DNA of 37,802 nucleotides from Clostridia bacterium (GTDB lineage: Bacteria; Bacillota; Clostridia; Christensenellales; Aristaeellaceae), in the NCBI GenBank assembly GCA_009784985.1, contig WQXF01000010.1, forward strand, positions 1-37,802, given 5' to 3'. A program made the translations under genes and the position numbers. Positions 17,894 through 24,361 of the stretch are shown one piece after another. The stretch's first letter is position 1; the number at the start of each line of letters is the position of its first letter. Below the pieces are notes generated by a model that saw only the letters and a program-made list of their open reading frames with translations, did not search any database and had not been told where the DNA came from.

Positions 17894-18667
17894 ATGTATC
17901 AAGTGCTCCTGGTTACGGATCAACAGGATGTGCGCGAAGCCTTCGATTCCTTTCCGGATTGGAGGCTGCTGGGTTTTGAGTTGCCGCGCATCGTTTGTAC
18001 CGCCAAAGAGGCGACGCTGCTGGTAGAGAGCGGCGCCGCCGACGCGGTGGCCTATGTATTGCCCAAAGACGAGGGGCAATCCTTCTTTTCGTTCCTTACC
18101 CATTATCCGCAGATTCGGTGCATGGAGGCGGCTTCCGACCCGCTGCGCCTGCGCCGGGCGCTGGGCTCCTTGCGCCGCGCACTCCACGAACAATCCGCCG
18201 ACGGCACCCTTACCGACGTGCTGCCCATACTGCAAGCAGAGTTTTTTCACAGCTTGCTGGAAGACGCGCCCGGGCCTTTGGAAGCATTGCGCGCCCGGGC
18301 CGCCGCACTGCAAATCCAGCTTGCTCTGGACGCCCCCGTATGTTTGGCCCGCCTGCAGCTCCCCCAGGGCGAGGTATACCTTGCCGAGGTATGGCGCTAC
18401 GGCCGGGAGCGCCTGGAGCTGGCGCTGCGCAACTTTTTTGAGCGGGACGAATCCGGCCTGCGCTATGTGCTGTGTGTACTCAACCCCCGGGAGATCAAGC
18501 TGCTGGCCTGCCCCAAGGCCGCCATCGACGGCGAGGCCCTGCGCCACCGCGTCAACGAACGCCTGGCCCAGGGCTGCGCAGAAACCTTGGAGTACCTGGA
18601 GCTCGAAGTCAAGATAAAAAGCGTAACGCTTTACGAGAATTTGGGGGCGATGGGGGGCACGGCCTGA
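17894..18667 (+). CDS. Response-regulator-like protein without phospho-Asp or DNA-binding domain
   Basis: A 257-residue cytosolic protein; GGAGG overlaps the preceding stop codon and the ATG is at 17894, so it is cotranscribed with the fusion gene. The N-terminus MYQVLLVTDQQDVREAFDSFPDWRLLGFE has the opening of YesN-type receivers (usually MYKVLLVDDE...DWxxLGFE), but the acidic pair reads TD and the site where VITDIxMPxMDG is expected reads DAVAYVLPKDEG, with no clear acceptor Asp. The segment ILQAEFFHSLLEDAPGPLEALRARAAALQIQL resembles the middle domain of long YesN proteins. It ends with no helix-turn-helix. I read it as a truncated pseudo-receiver, possibly a protein-binding regulator of the enzyme upstream or a decaying gene. 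Homology is judged by eye and is moderate. Confidence 0.6.
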   Translation: MYQVLLVTDQQDVREAFDSFPDWRLLGFELPRIVCTAKEATLLVESGAADAVAYVLPKDEGQSFFSFLTHYPQIRCMEAASDPLRLRRALGSLRRALHEQSADGTLTDVLPILQAEFFHSLLEDAPGPLEALRARAAALQIQLALDAPVCLARLQLPQGEVYLAEVWRYGRERLELALRNFFERDESGLRYVLCVLNPREIKLLACPKAAIDGEALRHRVNERLAQGCAETLEYLELEVKIKSVTLYENLGAMGGTA

Positions 18668-18703
18668 GGGATATTGCTTCTTGAGAATTCGTCCGCTTGA
18701 AAA

Positions 18704-18749
18704 AAAGAACCTGTTTCTTGCGCATAACTGTGCTTGAAACAGGTTCTTT
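18704..18749 (+). terminator. Hairpin terminator after the lipid-like operon
   Basis: AAAGAACCTGTTTC (18704-18717) and GAAACAGGTTCTTT (18736-18749) form a perfect 14-bp stem with an 18-nt loop. The A-run before and short T-run after make it usable on both strands, so it may also end the convergent metNIQ transcript. The T-run is short on the plus strand because a repeat element abuts it. Confidence 0.65.
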
Positions 18750-18840
18750 GTAGGGGGCGATGCCCTCATCGCCCCGCACCCTTCGTGATGTGATCAGGTG
18801 CCATGGGTAACGCGGGCCGATGAGGGAATCGGCCCCTACA
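18749..18840. repeat. TGTAGGGG palindromic element, ~92 bp
   Basis: Begins TGTAGGGGGCGATGCCC and ends GGAATCGGCCCCTACA. The outer ~29 bp of each side are reverse complements with about three mismatches. It is a noncoding mobile-type palindrome sitting between two convergent operons, directly beside the hairpin at 18704-18749. Confidence 0.75.
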
Positions 18841-18861
18841 TTTTCCTTTAGGCGATGGCAA

Positions 18862-19662
18862 TTAGAACGCAGGCACAACCGCGCCCTGGTAGGTCTCCTC
18901 GATGAAAGCACGCACTTCGTCGCTGTTTAGCACTTCCCGCAGGGCTGCCACAAAATCGGCATCCTCGTTGCCTTCTTCTACAACAACGTAGTTGATGCGC
19001 GTCTGCGCAGCTTCGGAATCCAAACCCTCGGCGGCCACCGCATCCTTGGAGGCGGAAAGGCCCACTGCCAGCGCGTAGTTGCCGTTGATCACGGCAAAGT
19101 CCACATCGGCCAGCGCCCGCGGCACCTGGGCGGCTTCGATTTCAAGGATGTCGATGTTAAAGGGATTGTCCACGATATCCAGCTTGGTGGCTGTCAGGCC
19201 CGCATCCTCGGCGATCTTGATCAGGCCTTGGGCTTCCAGCAGCAGCAGCGCACGGGCGCAGTTGGTGGGATCGTTGGGCACGGCGATCTTGGCCCCTTCC
19301 TGGATGGCGTCCAGCGAGGCGGTCCTTCCCGGATAGATGCCCATGGGCTCAAAGTGCACGGGGATTACGGCCACCAGGGTGGTGCCGTTCTGCTCGTTGA
19401 AGTTGTTTAGGTAGGGTTTGTGTTGGAAGTAGTTGGCGTCCACCTCACCGTCCTGGGTTTCCACATTGGGGCGGATGTAATCGTTAAATTCCACTACGGT
19501 AAGGTCAAAGCCCTTTTCGGCCAGCAGGGGCACCACAAAGTTGAGCACCTCGGCATGGGGCGTGGGGGTCGCGCCGATTTTGACCGGGGTGTTGGCCAGG
19601 GCAGCGCCTGCTAGGGAGACTACGAGGGAGAGTACCAACAGGGAAACAAGCAGCTTTTTCAT
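18862..19662 (-). CDS. metQ: Methionine ABC transporter substrate-binding protein (MetQ/NlpA family)
   Basis: A 266-residue binding protein for methionine uptake. The ATG at 19662 is preceded by AAAGGAG. A signal peptide of 23-24 residues ends LAGAALA, with no lipobox Cys, which is unusual because MetQ is normally a lipoprotein. The family body is clear: VKIGATPTPHAEVLNFVVPLLAEKGFDLTVVEF, NYFQHKPYLNNFN, KIAVPNDPTNCARALLLLEAQGLIKI, FAVINGNYAL and a C-terminal FVAALREVLNSDEVRAFIEETYQGAVVPAF. It is third in metN-metI-metQ and ends before the shared hairpin and repeat region. Membership of MetQ rather than another NlpA-type protein rests on the linked MetN with its NIL domain. Confidence 0.93.
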   Translation of the reverse strand: MKKLLVSLLVLSLVVSLAGAALANTPVKIGATPTPHAEVLNFVVPLLAEKGFDLTVVEFNDYIRPNVETQDGEVDANYFQHKPYLNNFNEQNGTTLVAVIPVHFEPMGIYPGRTASLDAIQEGAKIAVPNDPTNCARALLLLEAQGLIKIAEDAGLTATKLDIVDNPFNIDILEIEAAQVPRALADVDFAVINGNYALAVGLSASKDAVAAEGLDSEAAQTRINYVVVEEGNEDADFVAALREVLNSDEVRAFIEETYQGAVVPAF

Positions 19663-19724
19663 GGGGTGAATCTCCTTTCAATTTTGAGGTTTGTTGGTTT
19701 GGGTGTTATGCTTACGTCCGCAGG

Positions 19725-20429
19725 TCACCGTTGCCGGTGATCGAGCAGGCGGGAAACCCGTGTGCCTACAAACTGTATGCCTTGTACCAGCAGCACCAGT
19801 TCAACGATGGCGAACCATAGTACGTCGGTTCTGAAACGGTAGTAGCCGTAGTTGATGGCGATGGCGCCCAGCCCTCCGCCTCCAATGGCCCCGGCCATGG
19901 CGGTATACCCCAGGATGGCGGTGGTGGCCAGGGCCGCACCGTTTACCAGGCCGGGCACAGCCTCACGCAGTATCACCTTGCACACAATTTGAAAGCGATT
20001 GGCGCCCATGGCCTGGGCAGCCTCGATCACGCCAGGGTCTACCTCCAGCAGGGAGGACTCCACGGTGCGTGCCACAAAGGGGAAAGAGGCAACCACCAGG
20101 GGTACGATGGTGGCGGTGGTGCCGATGCTGGTACCCACAACCAGGCGAGTGAGCGGGATGGCTGCGATCATCAGGATCAAAAAGGGAACCGAACGCAGGA
20201 TATTGACGATCACATCCAGCAGGGAGCGTGTACGGGGGCTGGGGATCAGATGATCTTTGCGAAAGACCACCAGCATGATGCCCAGCGGGATGCCAAGGAT
20301 GTAAGCAAAAGCAGTAGAAGCGAAGGTGATATACAACGTCTCCCACACGCCACCAATGGTTAAATTCCACAAGCCGGGCAGCGCTTCCCAAACGCTAACT
20401 AGGGCCGCCCACAGTTCATTCAGGAACAT
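19725..20429 (-). CDS. metI: Methionine ABC transporter permease
   Basis: A 234-residue membrane permease of the MetI family, with about five helices. The start region MFLNELWAALVSVWEALPGLWNLTIGGVWETLYITFAST and the segment RSVPFLILMIAAIPLTRLVVGTSIGTTATIVPL are characteristic of MetI. The ATPase-docking loop is DPGVIEAAQAMGANRFQIVCKVILREAVPGLV. The start overlaps the metN stop by 14 nt and uses a GGAGGAGGTGAG site lying in the end of metN, which points to translational coupling. It forms the transmembrane channel with MetN and MetQ. Confidence 0.94.
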   Translation of the reverse strand: MFLNELWAALVSVWEALPGLWNLTIGGVWETLYITFASTAFAYILGIPLGIMLVVFRKDHLIPSPRTRSLLDVIVNILRSVPFLILMIAAIPLTRLVVGTSIGTTATIVPLVVASFPFVARTVESSLLEVDPGVIEAAQAMGANRFQIVCKVILREAVPGLVNGAALATTAILGYTAMAGAIGGGGLGAIAINYGYYRFRTDVLWFAIVELVLLVQGIQFVGTRVSRLLDHRQR

Positions 20430-21453
20430 CGCCGCTCACCTCCTCCACGGTTACATTCTGGGTGGCCAGGTAGTCCAGCGCACGCTGCGCGCCTTTTGGA
20501 TCGTCGGGCAGTTCGATCAGCATCTGCCCCCGCTGCTGGCCAGCCACCCTTTGTATGCTGCCGCTCAGGATATTGACAGGTACACCACAAGCAAGAATCA
20601 TGTTGGCCACCACCGGCTCATAGGTGTCGGTATCGGTAAAGGCGATGCGCACGCAGCGCTTGCCGGTTGGTATCTCCTCCTGTGCGCCTAGGAACAAGCG
20701 GCGGGCGGCGGCTGTTTTGGGATGGGCAAATACTTTGCTTACATCACCCTTTTCCGCGATGCGCCCATCGTCAATGATGGCCACACGGGTGCATATCTGG
20801 CGGATCACGGGCATCTCGTGGGTGATGATCACAATGGTGATGCCCATGCGCCGGTTGATATCCTGCAAAAGCGCCAGGATCGACTGGGTGGTGAGGGGAT
20901 CCAAGGCGCTGGTGGCCTCGTCGCACAGCAGCACACGGGGTTCAGTGGCCAGTGCCCGGGCGATGGCCACCCGCTGCTTTTGCCCGCCCGATAGCTGGGC
21001 CGGATACGCTTTGGCTTTGTCTTGCAGGCTTACGATTTCCAGCAACTCATGGGCCCGCACCAATGCCTTGGCCCGTGGCATACCGCTGATCTCCAGCGGA
21101 AAGCAAATGTTCCCCAGCACGGTGCGCTGCATCAACAGGTTAAACTGCTGGAAGATCATGGCCACCGACCGGCGCATCTTGAGCAGCTCGCGCCGCTTCA
21201 TGAGCAGAATGTCCCGGTCGTCGATCAAAATGCGGCCCTCGGTGGGTGCGTCCAGGCGGTTGATGCACCGGATCAGCGTGGATTTGCCCGCGCCGCTCAT
21301 GCCAATGATGCCGTAGATATCGCCCTGGCGGATGCGCAGGTCGATGCCGTCTAGGGCCACCACCTCGCCCACCTGGGTGGGGTACACCTTGCGCACACCC
21401 TGAATGTCGATCAGCACCGGTATTTGTTCGCGGGCCACGATCCCCTGCTCCAC
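20416..21453 (-). CDS. metN: Methionine ABC transporter ATP-binding protein with NIL domain
   Basis: 345 residues from GTG at 21453. The frame also offers an ATG at 21474 with no ribosome binding site before it, whereas AAGGAGGTG, which lies within the first codons of that longer version, is placed ideally (8 nt) for the GTG. Walker A is GMSGAGKST, the signature LSGGQKQRVAIARAL, Walker B VLLCDEATSALD, and the switch His is in ITHEM. The last ~85 residues form an ACT-like NIL domain (RCVRIAFTDTDTYEPVVANMILACGVPVNIL), which in MetN binds methionine and gives trans-inhibition. First structural gene of metN-metI-metQ, behind the leader region with its terminator. Confidence 0.94.
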   Translation of the reverse strand: MEQGIVAREQIPVLIDIQGVRKVYPTQVGEVVALDGIDLRIRQGDIYGIIGMSGAGKSTLIRCINRLDAPTEGRILIDDRDILLMKRRELLKMRRSVAMIFQQFNLLMQRTVLGNICFPLEISGMPRAKALVRAHELLEIVSLQDKAKAYPAQLSGGQKQRVAIARALATEPRVLLCDEATSALDPLTTQSILALLQDINRRMGITIVIITHEMPVIRQICTRVAIIDDGRIAEKGDVSKVFAHPKTAAARRLFLGAQEEIPTGKRCVRIAFTDTDTYEPVVANMILACGVPVNILSGSIQRVAGQQRGQMLIELPDDPKGAQRALDYLATQNVTVEEVSGDVPE

Positions 21454-21506
21454 CGGCAGCACCTCCTTGTTCATAAAGAAATGAATGATTATGGATGATT
21501 ATGCAA

Positions 21507-21540
21507 AAGACCCGCCTCGCATCTCTGCGAAACGGGCCTT
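21507..21540 (-). terminator. Attenuator-type terminator hairpin upstream of metN
   Basis: Read on the minus strand, AAGGCCCGTTTCGCA (21540-21526), a GAGA tetraloop and TGCGAGGCGGGTCTT (21521-21507) pair over 15 bp when G-U pairs are allowed. The end of the stem and the following bases form the U-rich TCTTTT. It lies 43 nt after the leader-peptide stop and about 53 nt before metN, so it must be read through for the operon to be expressed. Confidence 0.8.
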
Positions 21541-21582
21541 GGCTTTGAATGATATTGCTATCACATTTCTATCAGCCTGGCT

Positions 21583-21672
21583 CTACGATTTCAACAAGAC
21601 ATGCACGGAAAGGACTGCGCAAGGCATAGCCATGCACATCATGCACATCTCCATCGCCCGTGTGCGTTGCAT
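21583..21672 (-). CDS. Met/Cys-rich 29-residue leader peptide of the metNIQ operon
   Basis: An ATG at 21672 with GGGAGG 7 nt upstream opens a 29-codon frame ending in TAG at 21583-21585. Residues 6-18 read AMEMCMMCMAMPC: six Met and three Cys in thirteen codons, just where an attenuator leader would place its control codons. It lies between a strong promoter (21726-21754) and a terminator hairpin (21507-21540) in front of a methionine importer operon. I infer ribosome-mediated attenuation: shortage of charged Met-tRNA (and perhaps Cys-tRNA) stalls the ribosome and changes folding of the downstream RNA. Caveat: the core contains a short direct repeat (ATGTGCATG twice), which could create Met codons by chance. 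No SAM riboswitch core was found instead. Confidence 0.7.
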   Translation of the reverse strand: MQRTRAMEMCMMCMAMPCAVLSVHVLLKS

Positions 21673-21725
21673 GGGCAGTCCTCCCTTCGTTACAGCTTGC
21701 GGATTTGTCGGCGGATTTGTGTAGA

Positions 21726-21754
21726 AGGATAACATGGATTGGGGCGGGTGTCAA
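21726..21754 (-). promoter_or_regulatory. Promoter of the metNIQ leader
   Basis: On the minus strand, TTGACA (21754-21749), a 17-bp spacer and TATCCT (21731-21726). The predicted start lies near 21719, about 47 nt before the leader-peptide ATG. Confidence 0.75.
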
Positions 21755-21796
21755 GTATGAAAATGCAGAAAAGTTTGTGAAAAGTTGAGAAAAAGT

Positions 21797-21825
21797 TGAG
21801 GCTTGGGAGAATTTGCGTTACAATA
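21797..21825 (+). promoter_or_regulatory. Promoter of the UroD-like gene
   Basis: TTGAGG (21797-21802), a 17-bp spacer and TACAAT (21820-21825), 26 bp before the ATG. It is back to back with the met leader promoter. Upstream are three spaced copies of AAAGTTTG/AAAGTTGAG (21770-21802), a possible protein-binding site. Confidence 0.7.
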
Positions 21826-21851
21826 CACAATCATCAGTAAGGAGAAAAACA

Positions 21852-23093
21852 ATGTCTTATCAAAAAGAAAAAGCCCTTCTGCAAGAGCTGGCCAAAGAAG
21901 TAGCGGATATCGCCGCCCTGCCCTTACAAGAAGAAAAACGCAAGCTATGGCGCGGGCTAAATGATTTGCAGCCCCAAAGGCCCATGGTTATGATCGACCA
22001 GATATGCTGGAACGAGATAGACTGCGATGGTACGTTGGCCCTGCACTGCCAAACCCCCGAACTGCGCCCATACGAAGAAGACCTGCGCCGTAAACTTTTT
22101 CAATGGAAACACTTTCCGGTTGATATGGTAATCGAGCCGTATATCAAAGTACCCAAAGCGATCCGCAATTCGGGCTACGGCCTCAACAAGCAAGAAAAGA
22201 CCCTGGCCCACGATCCAAAAAACGATGTGCTCTCCCGCAAATACATAGACATCCTGCAAAACGACCAAGACCTAGAAAAAATCACCGTGCCCAGCGTATC
22301 CCTGGACGAGCCGGAAACCGCAAAGCGGCTGGATGTAGCCCACGGCCTGTTCGACGGTATCTTGGGCGTTCACTCGGCAGGCGCGGAATTGTTTTTGCAG
22401 CTATGGGATCCGATTTCCACCTACAAGGGCATGGAAAACGCGCTGTATGCCCTTGCGGACGATCCGGATTTTATGCACCGCGTGGTTACCAAAATGATGC
22501 TGTCGTTTACATCCATGCTGGATCAGCTGGAGGAGCAGGGCCTGCTGTGCGATGCCAGATATCAAACCCTGGTGCACTGCGCCGGCGCGTACACAAACCG
22601 GCTCCCCGCGCCGGGATACGATCCACAAAGACCACGCTGCAAGGATTTATGGATTCCGGGCCTAGCGCAGATGTTTTCCGCCGTATCCGCCGCCATGCAC
22701 CAGGAGTTTGAGCTAGACTATGTAAACCCCATCTTCAAGCGCTTTGGCCTTGTATATTACGGCTGCTGCGAACCCCTGGATCAAAAGCTAGATATCGTAA
22801 CCCAAATCCCCAATCTGCGCAAGGTGTCCATGAGCCCGTGGACGCAAGCAGCCAGGGGCGCCGAAGGGCTTGGCAACAAGTTTGTGTTCTCCAGCAAACC
22901 CAATCCGGCCTATCTGGCCCATGGCGCCTTCGATGAAGAACTGATCCGCAACGAGCTTCATCAAATAAAGGCAGCCTGTGATCAACACGGCTGCCCCCTT
23001 GAGTTTATCCTAAAAGACATCAGTACCGTTCAGTACGAACCCCAGCGCCTTTTCCGCTGGGCGGAGATTGCGATGGAGACCGCTATGGCTTAG
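21852..23093 (+). CDS. Uroporphyrinogen decarboxylase-like protein (URO-D superfamily), function unknown
   Basis: 413 residues from the ATG at 21852, with AAGGAG upstream; a longer frame from 21813 would overlap the promoter. The protein resembles the cobalamin/corrinoid-methyltransferase side of the URO-D superfamily rather than true HemE: it is larger, starts with a helical extension (KEKALLQELAKEVADIAALPLQEEKRKLWRGLNDLQPQRPMVMIDQ), and carries YYGCCEPLDQKLDIV and CPLEFILKDISTVQYEP. In methyltransferase relatives, Cys/His near such positions bind zinc; the CC pair here (residues about 309-310) could do so. It is transcribed alone and divergently from metNIQ, which makes a link with methyl or methionine metabolism attractive, but this is only inference. 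Confidence 0.75.
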   Translation: MSYQKEKALLQELAKEVADIAALPLQEEKRKLWRGLNDLQPQRPMVMIDQICWNEIDCDGTLALHCQTPELRPYEEDLRRKLFQWKHFPVDMVIEPYIKVPKAIRNSGYGLNKQEKTLAHDPKNDVLSRKYIDILQNDQDLEKITVPSVSLDEPETAKRLDVAHGLFDGILGVHSAGAELFLQLWDPISTYKGMENALYALADDPDFMHRVVTKMMLSFTSMLDQLEEQGLLCDARYQTLVHCAGAYTNRLPAPGYDPQRPRCKDLWIPGLAQMFSAVSAAMHQEFELDYVNPIFKRFGLVYYGCCEPLDQKLDIVTQIPNLRKVSMSPWTQAARGAEGLGNKFVFSSKPNPAYLAHGAFDEELIRNELHQIKAACDQHGCPLEFILKDISTVQYEPQRLFRWAEIAMETAMA

Positions 23094-23094
23094 A

Positions 23095-23748
23095 TTATTT
23101 GGCCAACTGCCTGCGTATCCACGCCTTAAGCTCCTTAAAGGCGCTGCGGGTCTCCATCTCGTCCAGGGTCTCAATCAGGGCCGCTACCTGGCTATCCTCC
23201 AGGCTCTGCTTTTTGCCGGAAAGGAAAGTCGCGCGGCTCTTGATGATAAAGAGCAGAATCGCTTCTTCGGCGGAGCGGTTGCCCAGCATCTCGCTCACCA
23301 CTTTGCTCTTGGCGGCAAACTGCATAAAGTCCTTGTTCATCAGCTGGTAGTTCAACTTGCCCTTTTCGTCGCTGAAGCGGGATACGATGGCCTCGTACTC
23401 CTCGCTGTCCACCATGTCGATGGCATCCACCAAGTCTTCGGTTACATCCTCGGGCTCCGCGGGCAAGGTAGAGAAACCCTTTACTTCGATCTTGCCACGG
23501 GCGGAGTAGGGCAGGCCCTTAGTGAGCTCCAGCGCCTCTTGCAGGGCTTCTTCGGGGAACAGCTTCAGCTTGTTGTGGGGGCCAAAGGGCACGGCGTCGC
23601 CGGTGCGGCGGTCGATGGTGAACACGGCGGTATCGTCGGAATCCAAGCGATACAGTTTGAGGCCCGCGCCACCTGCGGCCAGTTTTTGTTTGTAGGCGAT
23701 GGCCGGTATGCAACTGAGCTCCACAGCCTGGGTACGGATGATGTTCAT
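23095..23748 (-). CDS. Unrecognised 217-residue cytosolic protein
   Basis: A complete frame with an excellent ribosome binding site (AGGAGGAAACAC before the ATG at 23748). I do not recognise the family. The N-terminal half contains strand-like segments (ELSCIPAIAYKQKL, LKLYRLDSDDTAVFTIDRRTGDAVPFGP); the C-terminal half is acidic and helical (ALIETLDEMETRSAFKELKAWIRRQL). There is no signal peptide, no membrane segment and no Cys cluster. It converges tail to tail with the UroD-like gene, one base apart, with no terminator between. Real coding is supported by the site, length and codon use. Function unknown. Confidence 0.75.
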   Translation of the reverse strand: MNIIRTQAVELSCIPAIAYKQKLAAGGAGLKLYRLDSDDTAVFTIDRRTGDAVPFGPHNKLKLFPEEALQEALELTKGLPYSARGKIEVKGFSTLPAEPEDVTEDLVDAIDMVDSEEYEAIVSRFSDEKGKLNYQLMNKDFMQFAAKSKVVSEMLGNRSAEEAILLFIIKSRATFLSGKKQSLEDSQVAALIETLDEMETRSAFKELKAWIRRQLAK

Positions 23749-23824
23749 GTGTTTCCTCCTGCGTTTTGAATTTGTTGTCGGCTGATTTTACCACAGAGCG
23801 ACCGTTTGTGTAAAGAGAGTGGTT

Positions 23825-24049
23825 TTATGCCATCTCTGTTTCCATTGCGCGAACGCTCTTTATGACCTCATCCAGCGTGATTTCCCGGAAAAGCTGTTCG
23901 CGCTCGGCGGTGTAATCACCTTTCCCCACGCTGAATTGCCGTAGAAAATCTATTGCGCCAACAATTCCCAATTCCTTTTGCAACACGGACATTCCGGCCT
24001 TGTGTATCCATACAGGGTTACGAAAATCGATTGCTGTTTTGCTGCTCAT
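23825..24049 (-). CDS. Small unrecognised protein, 74 residues
   Basis: ATG at 24049 with GAGGAC shortly upstream. The sequence runs MSSKTAIDFRNPVWIHKAGMSVLQKELGIVGAIDFLRQF, then GKGDYTAEREQLFREITLDEVIKSV. It reads as a well-formed, mixed helical cytosolic protein. I have the impression that proteins of this pattern (DFRNP...LGxVGAxxFLRQF...GDYTAER) recur in Clostridia as unannotated small genes, often beside another small gene of toxin-antitoxin size, but I cannot verify that here. No partner gene is present. Function unknown. Confidence 0.65.
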   Translation of the reverse strand: MSSKTAIDFRNPVWIHKAGMSVLQKELGIVGAIDFLRQFSVGKGDYTAEREQLFREITLDEVIKSVRAMETEMA

Positions 24050-24162
24050 ATGTCCTCATTGTAGTGCATCGCTTACAGAATATCAAGCGCTCATCACTGC
24101 TTTTTAGCCGCATTCAAGTATAATCTTTTCCATTTCGATGCTATCATGCACATCGCCACTTG

Positions 24163-24294
24163 GAATCCCCCCGCCACTGCGGTGGCCCTCCCCCCTTTGA
24201 CAAGGGGGGTAAGGGATTTTACTGTAGTTTTTCGTTCCTATCCCCTACCTCCCTTGCCAAAGGGAGGGGGACCGCCGCAGCGGTGGAGGGATTC
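24163..24294. repeat. 132-bp inverted-repeat element
   Basis: Left arm starts GAATCCCCCCGCCACTGCGG (24163) and the right arm ends CCGCAGCGGTGGAGGGATTC (24294). Arms of about 50 bp pair imperfectly, and inner CCTTTGACAAGGGGGG and CCCTTGCCAAAGGGAGG each form their own hairpin. It is noncoding and has the look of a nonautonomous mobile palindrome. It fills most of the 312-bp gap between the 74-residue gene and cimA (24050-24361); nothing else was recognised there. Confidence 0.8.
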
Positions 24295-24361
24295 TGCACA
24301 GCAGTTGGATAATTGCTAGCTTGTTGGTATGCACTCGCTTGCAAATGCTTTTGCCCTGTCA

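Noticed and set aside
18704-18840. Possible small RNA gene between the two convergent operons
   Set aside because: The structure is explained by a terminator hairpin plus a TGTAGGGG palindrome; no separate promoter was seen.
21661-21690. Superficial likeness of GGGAGGACTGCCCATG upstream of metN to the core of a SAM-I riboswitch
   Set aside because: The other SAM-I hallmarks (a CTTATC-AGAG-like start and a GGTGCCAATTCC-like segment) are not present, and the same bases serve as ribosome site and start of the leader peptide.
23095-24049. The 217- and 74-residue genes as a toxin-antitoxin pair
   Set aside because: Sizes and sequence show no toxin fold that I recognise, and they are 76 bp apart with separate ribosome sites.
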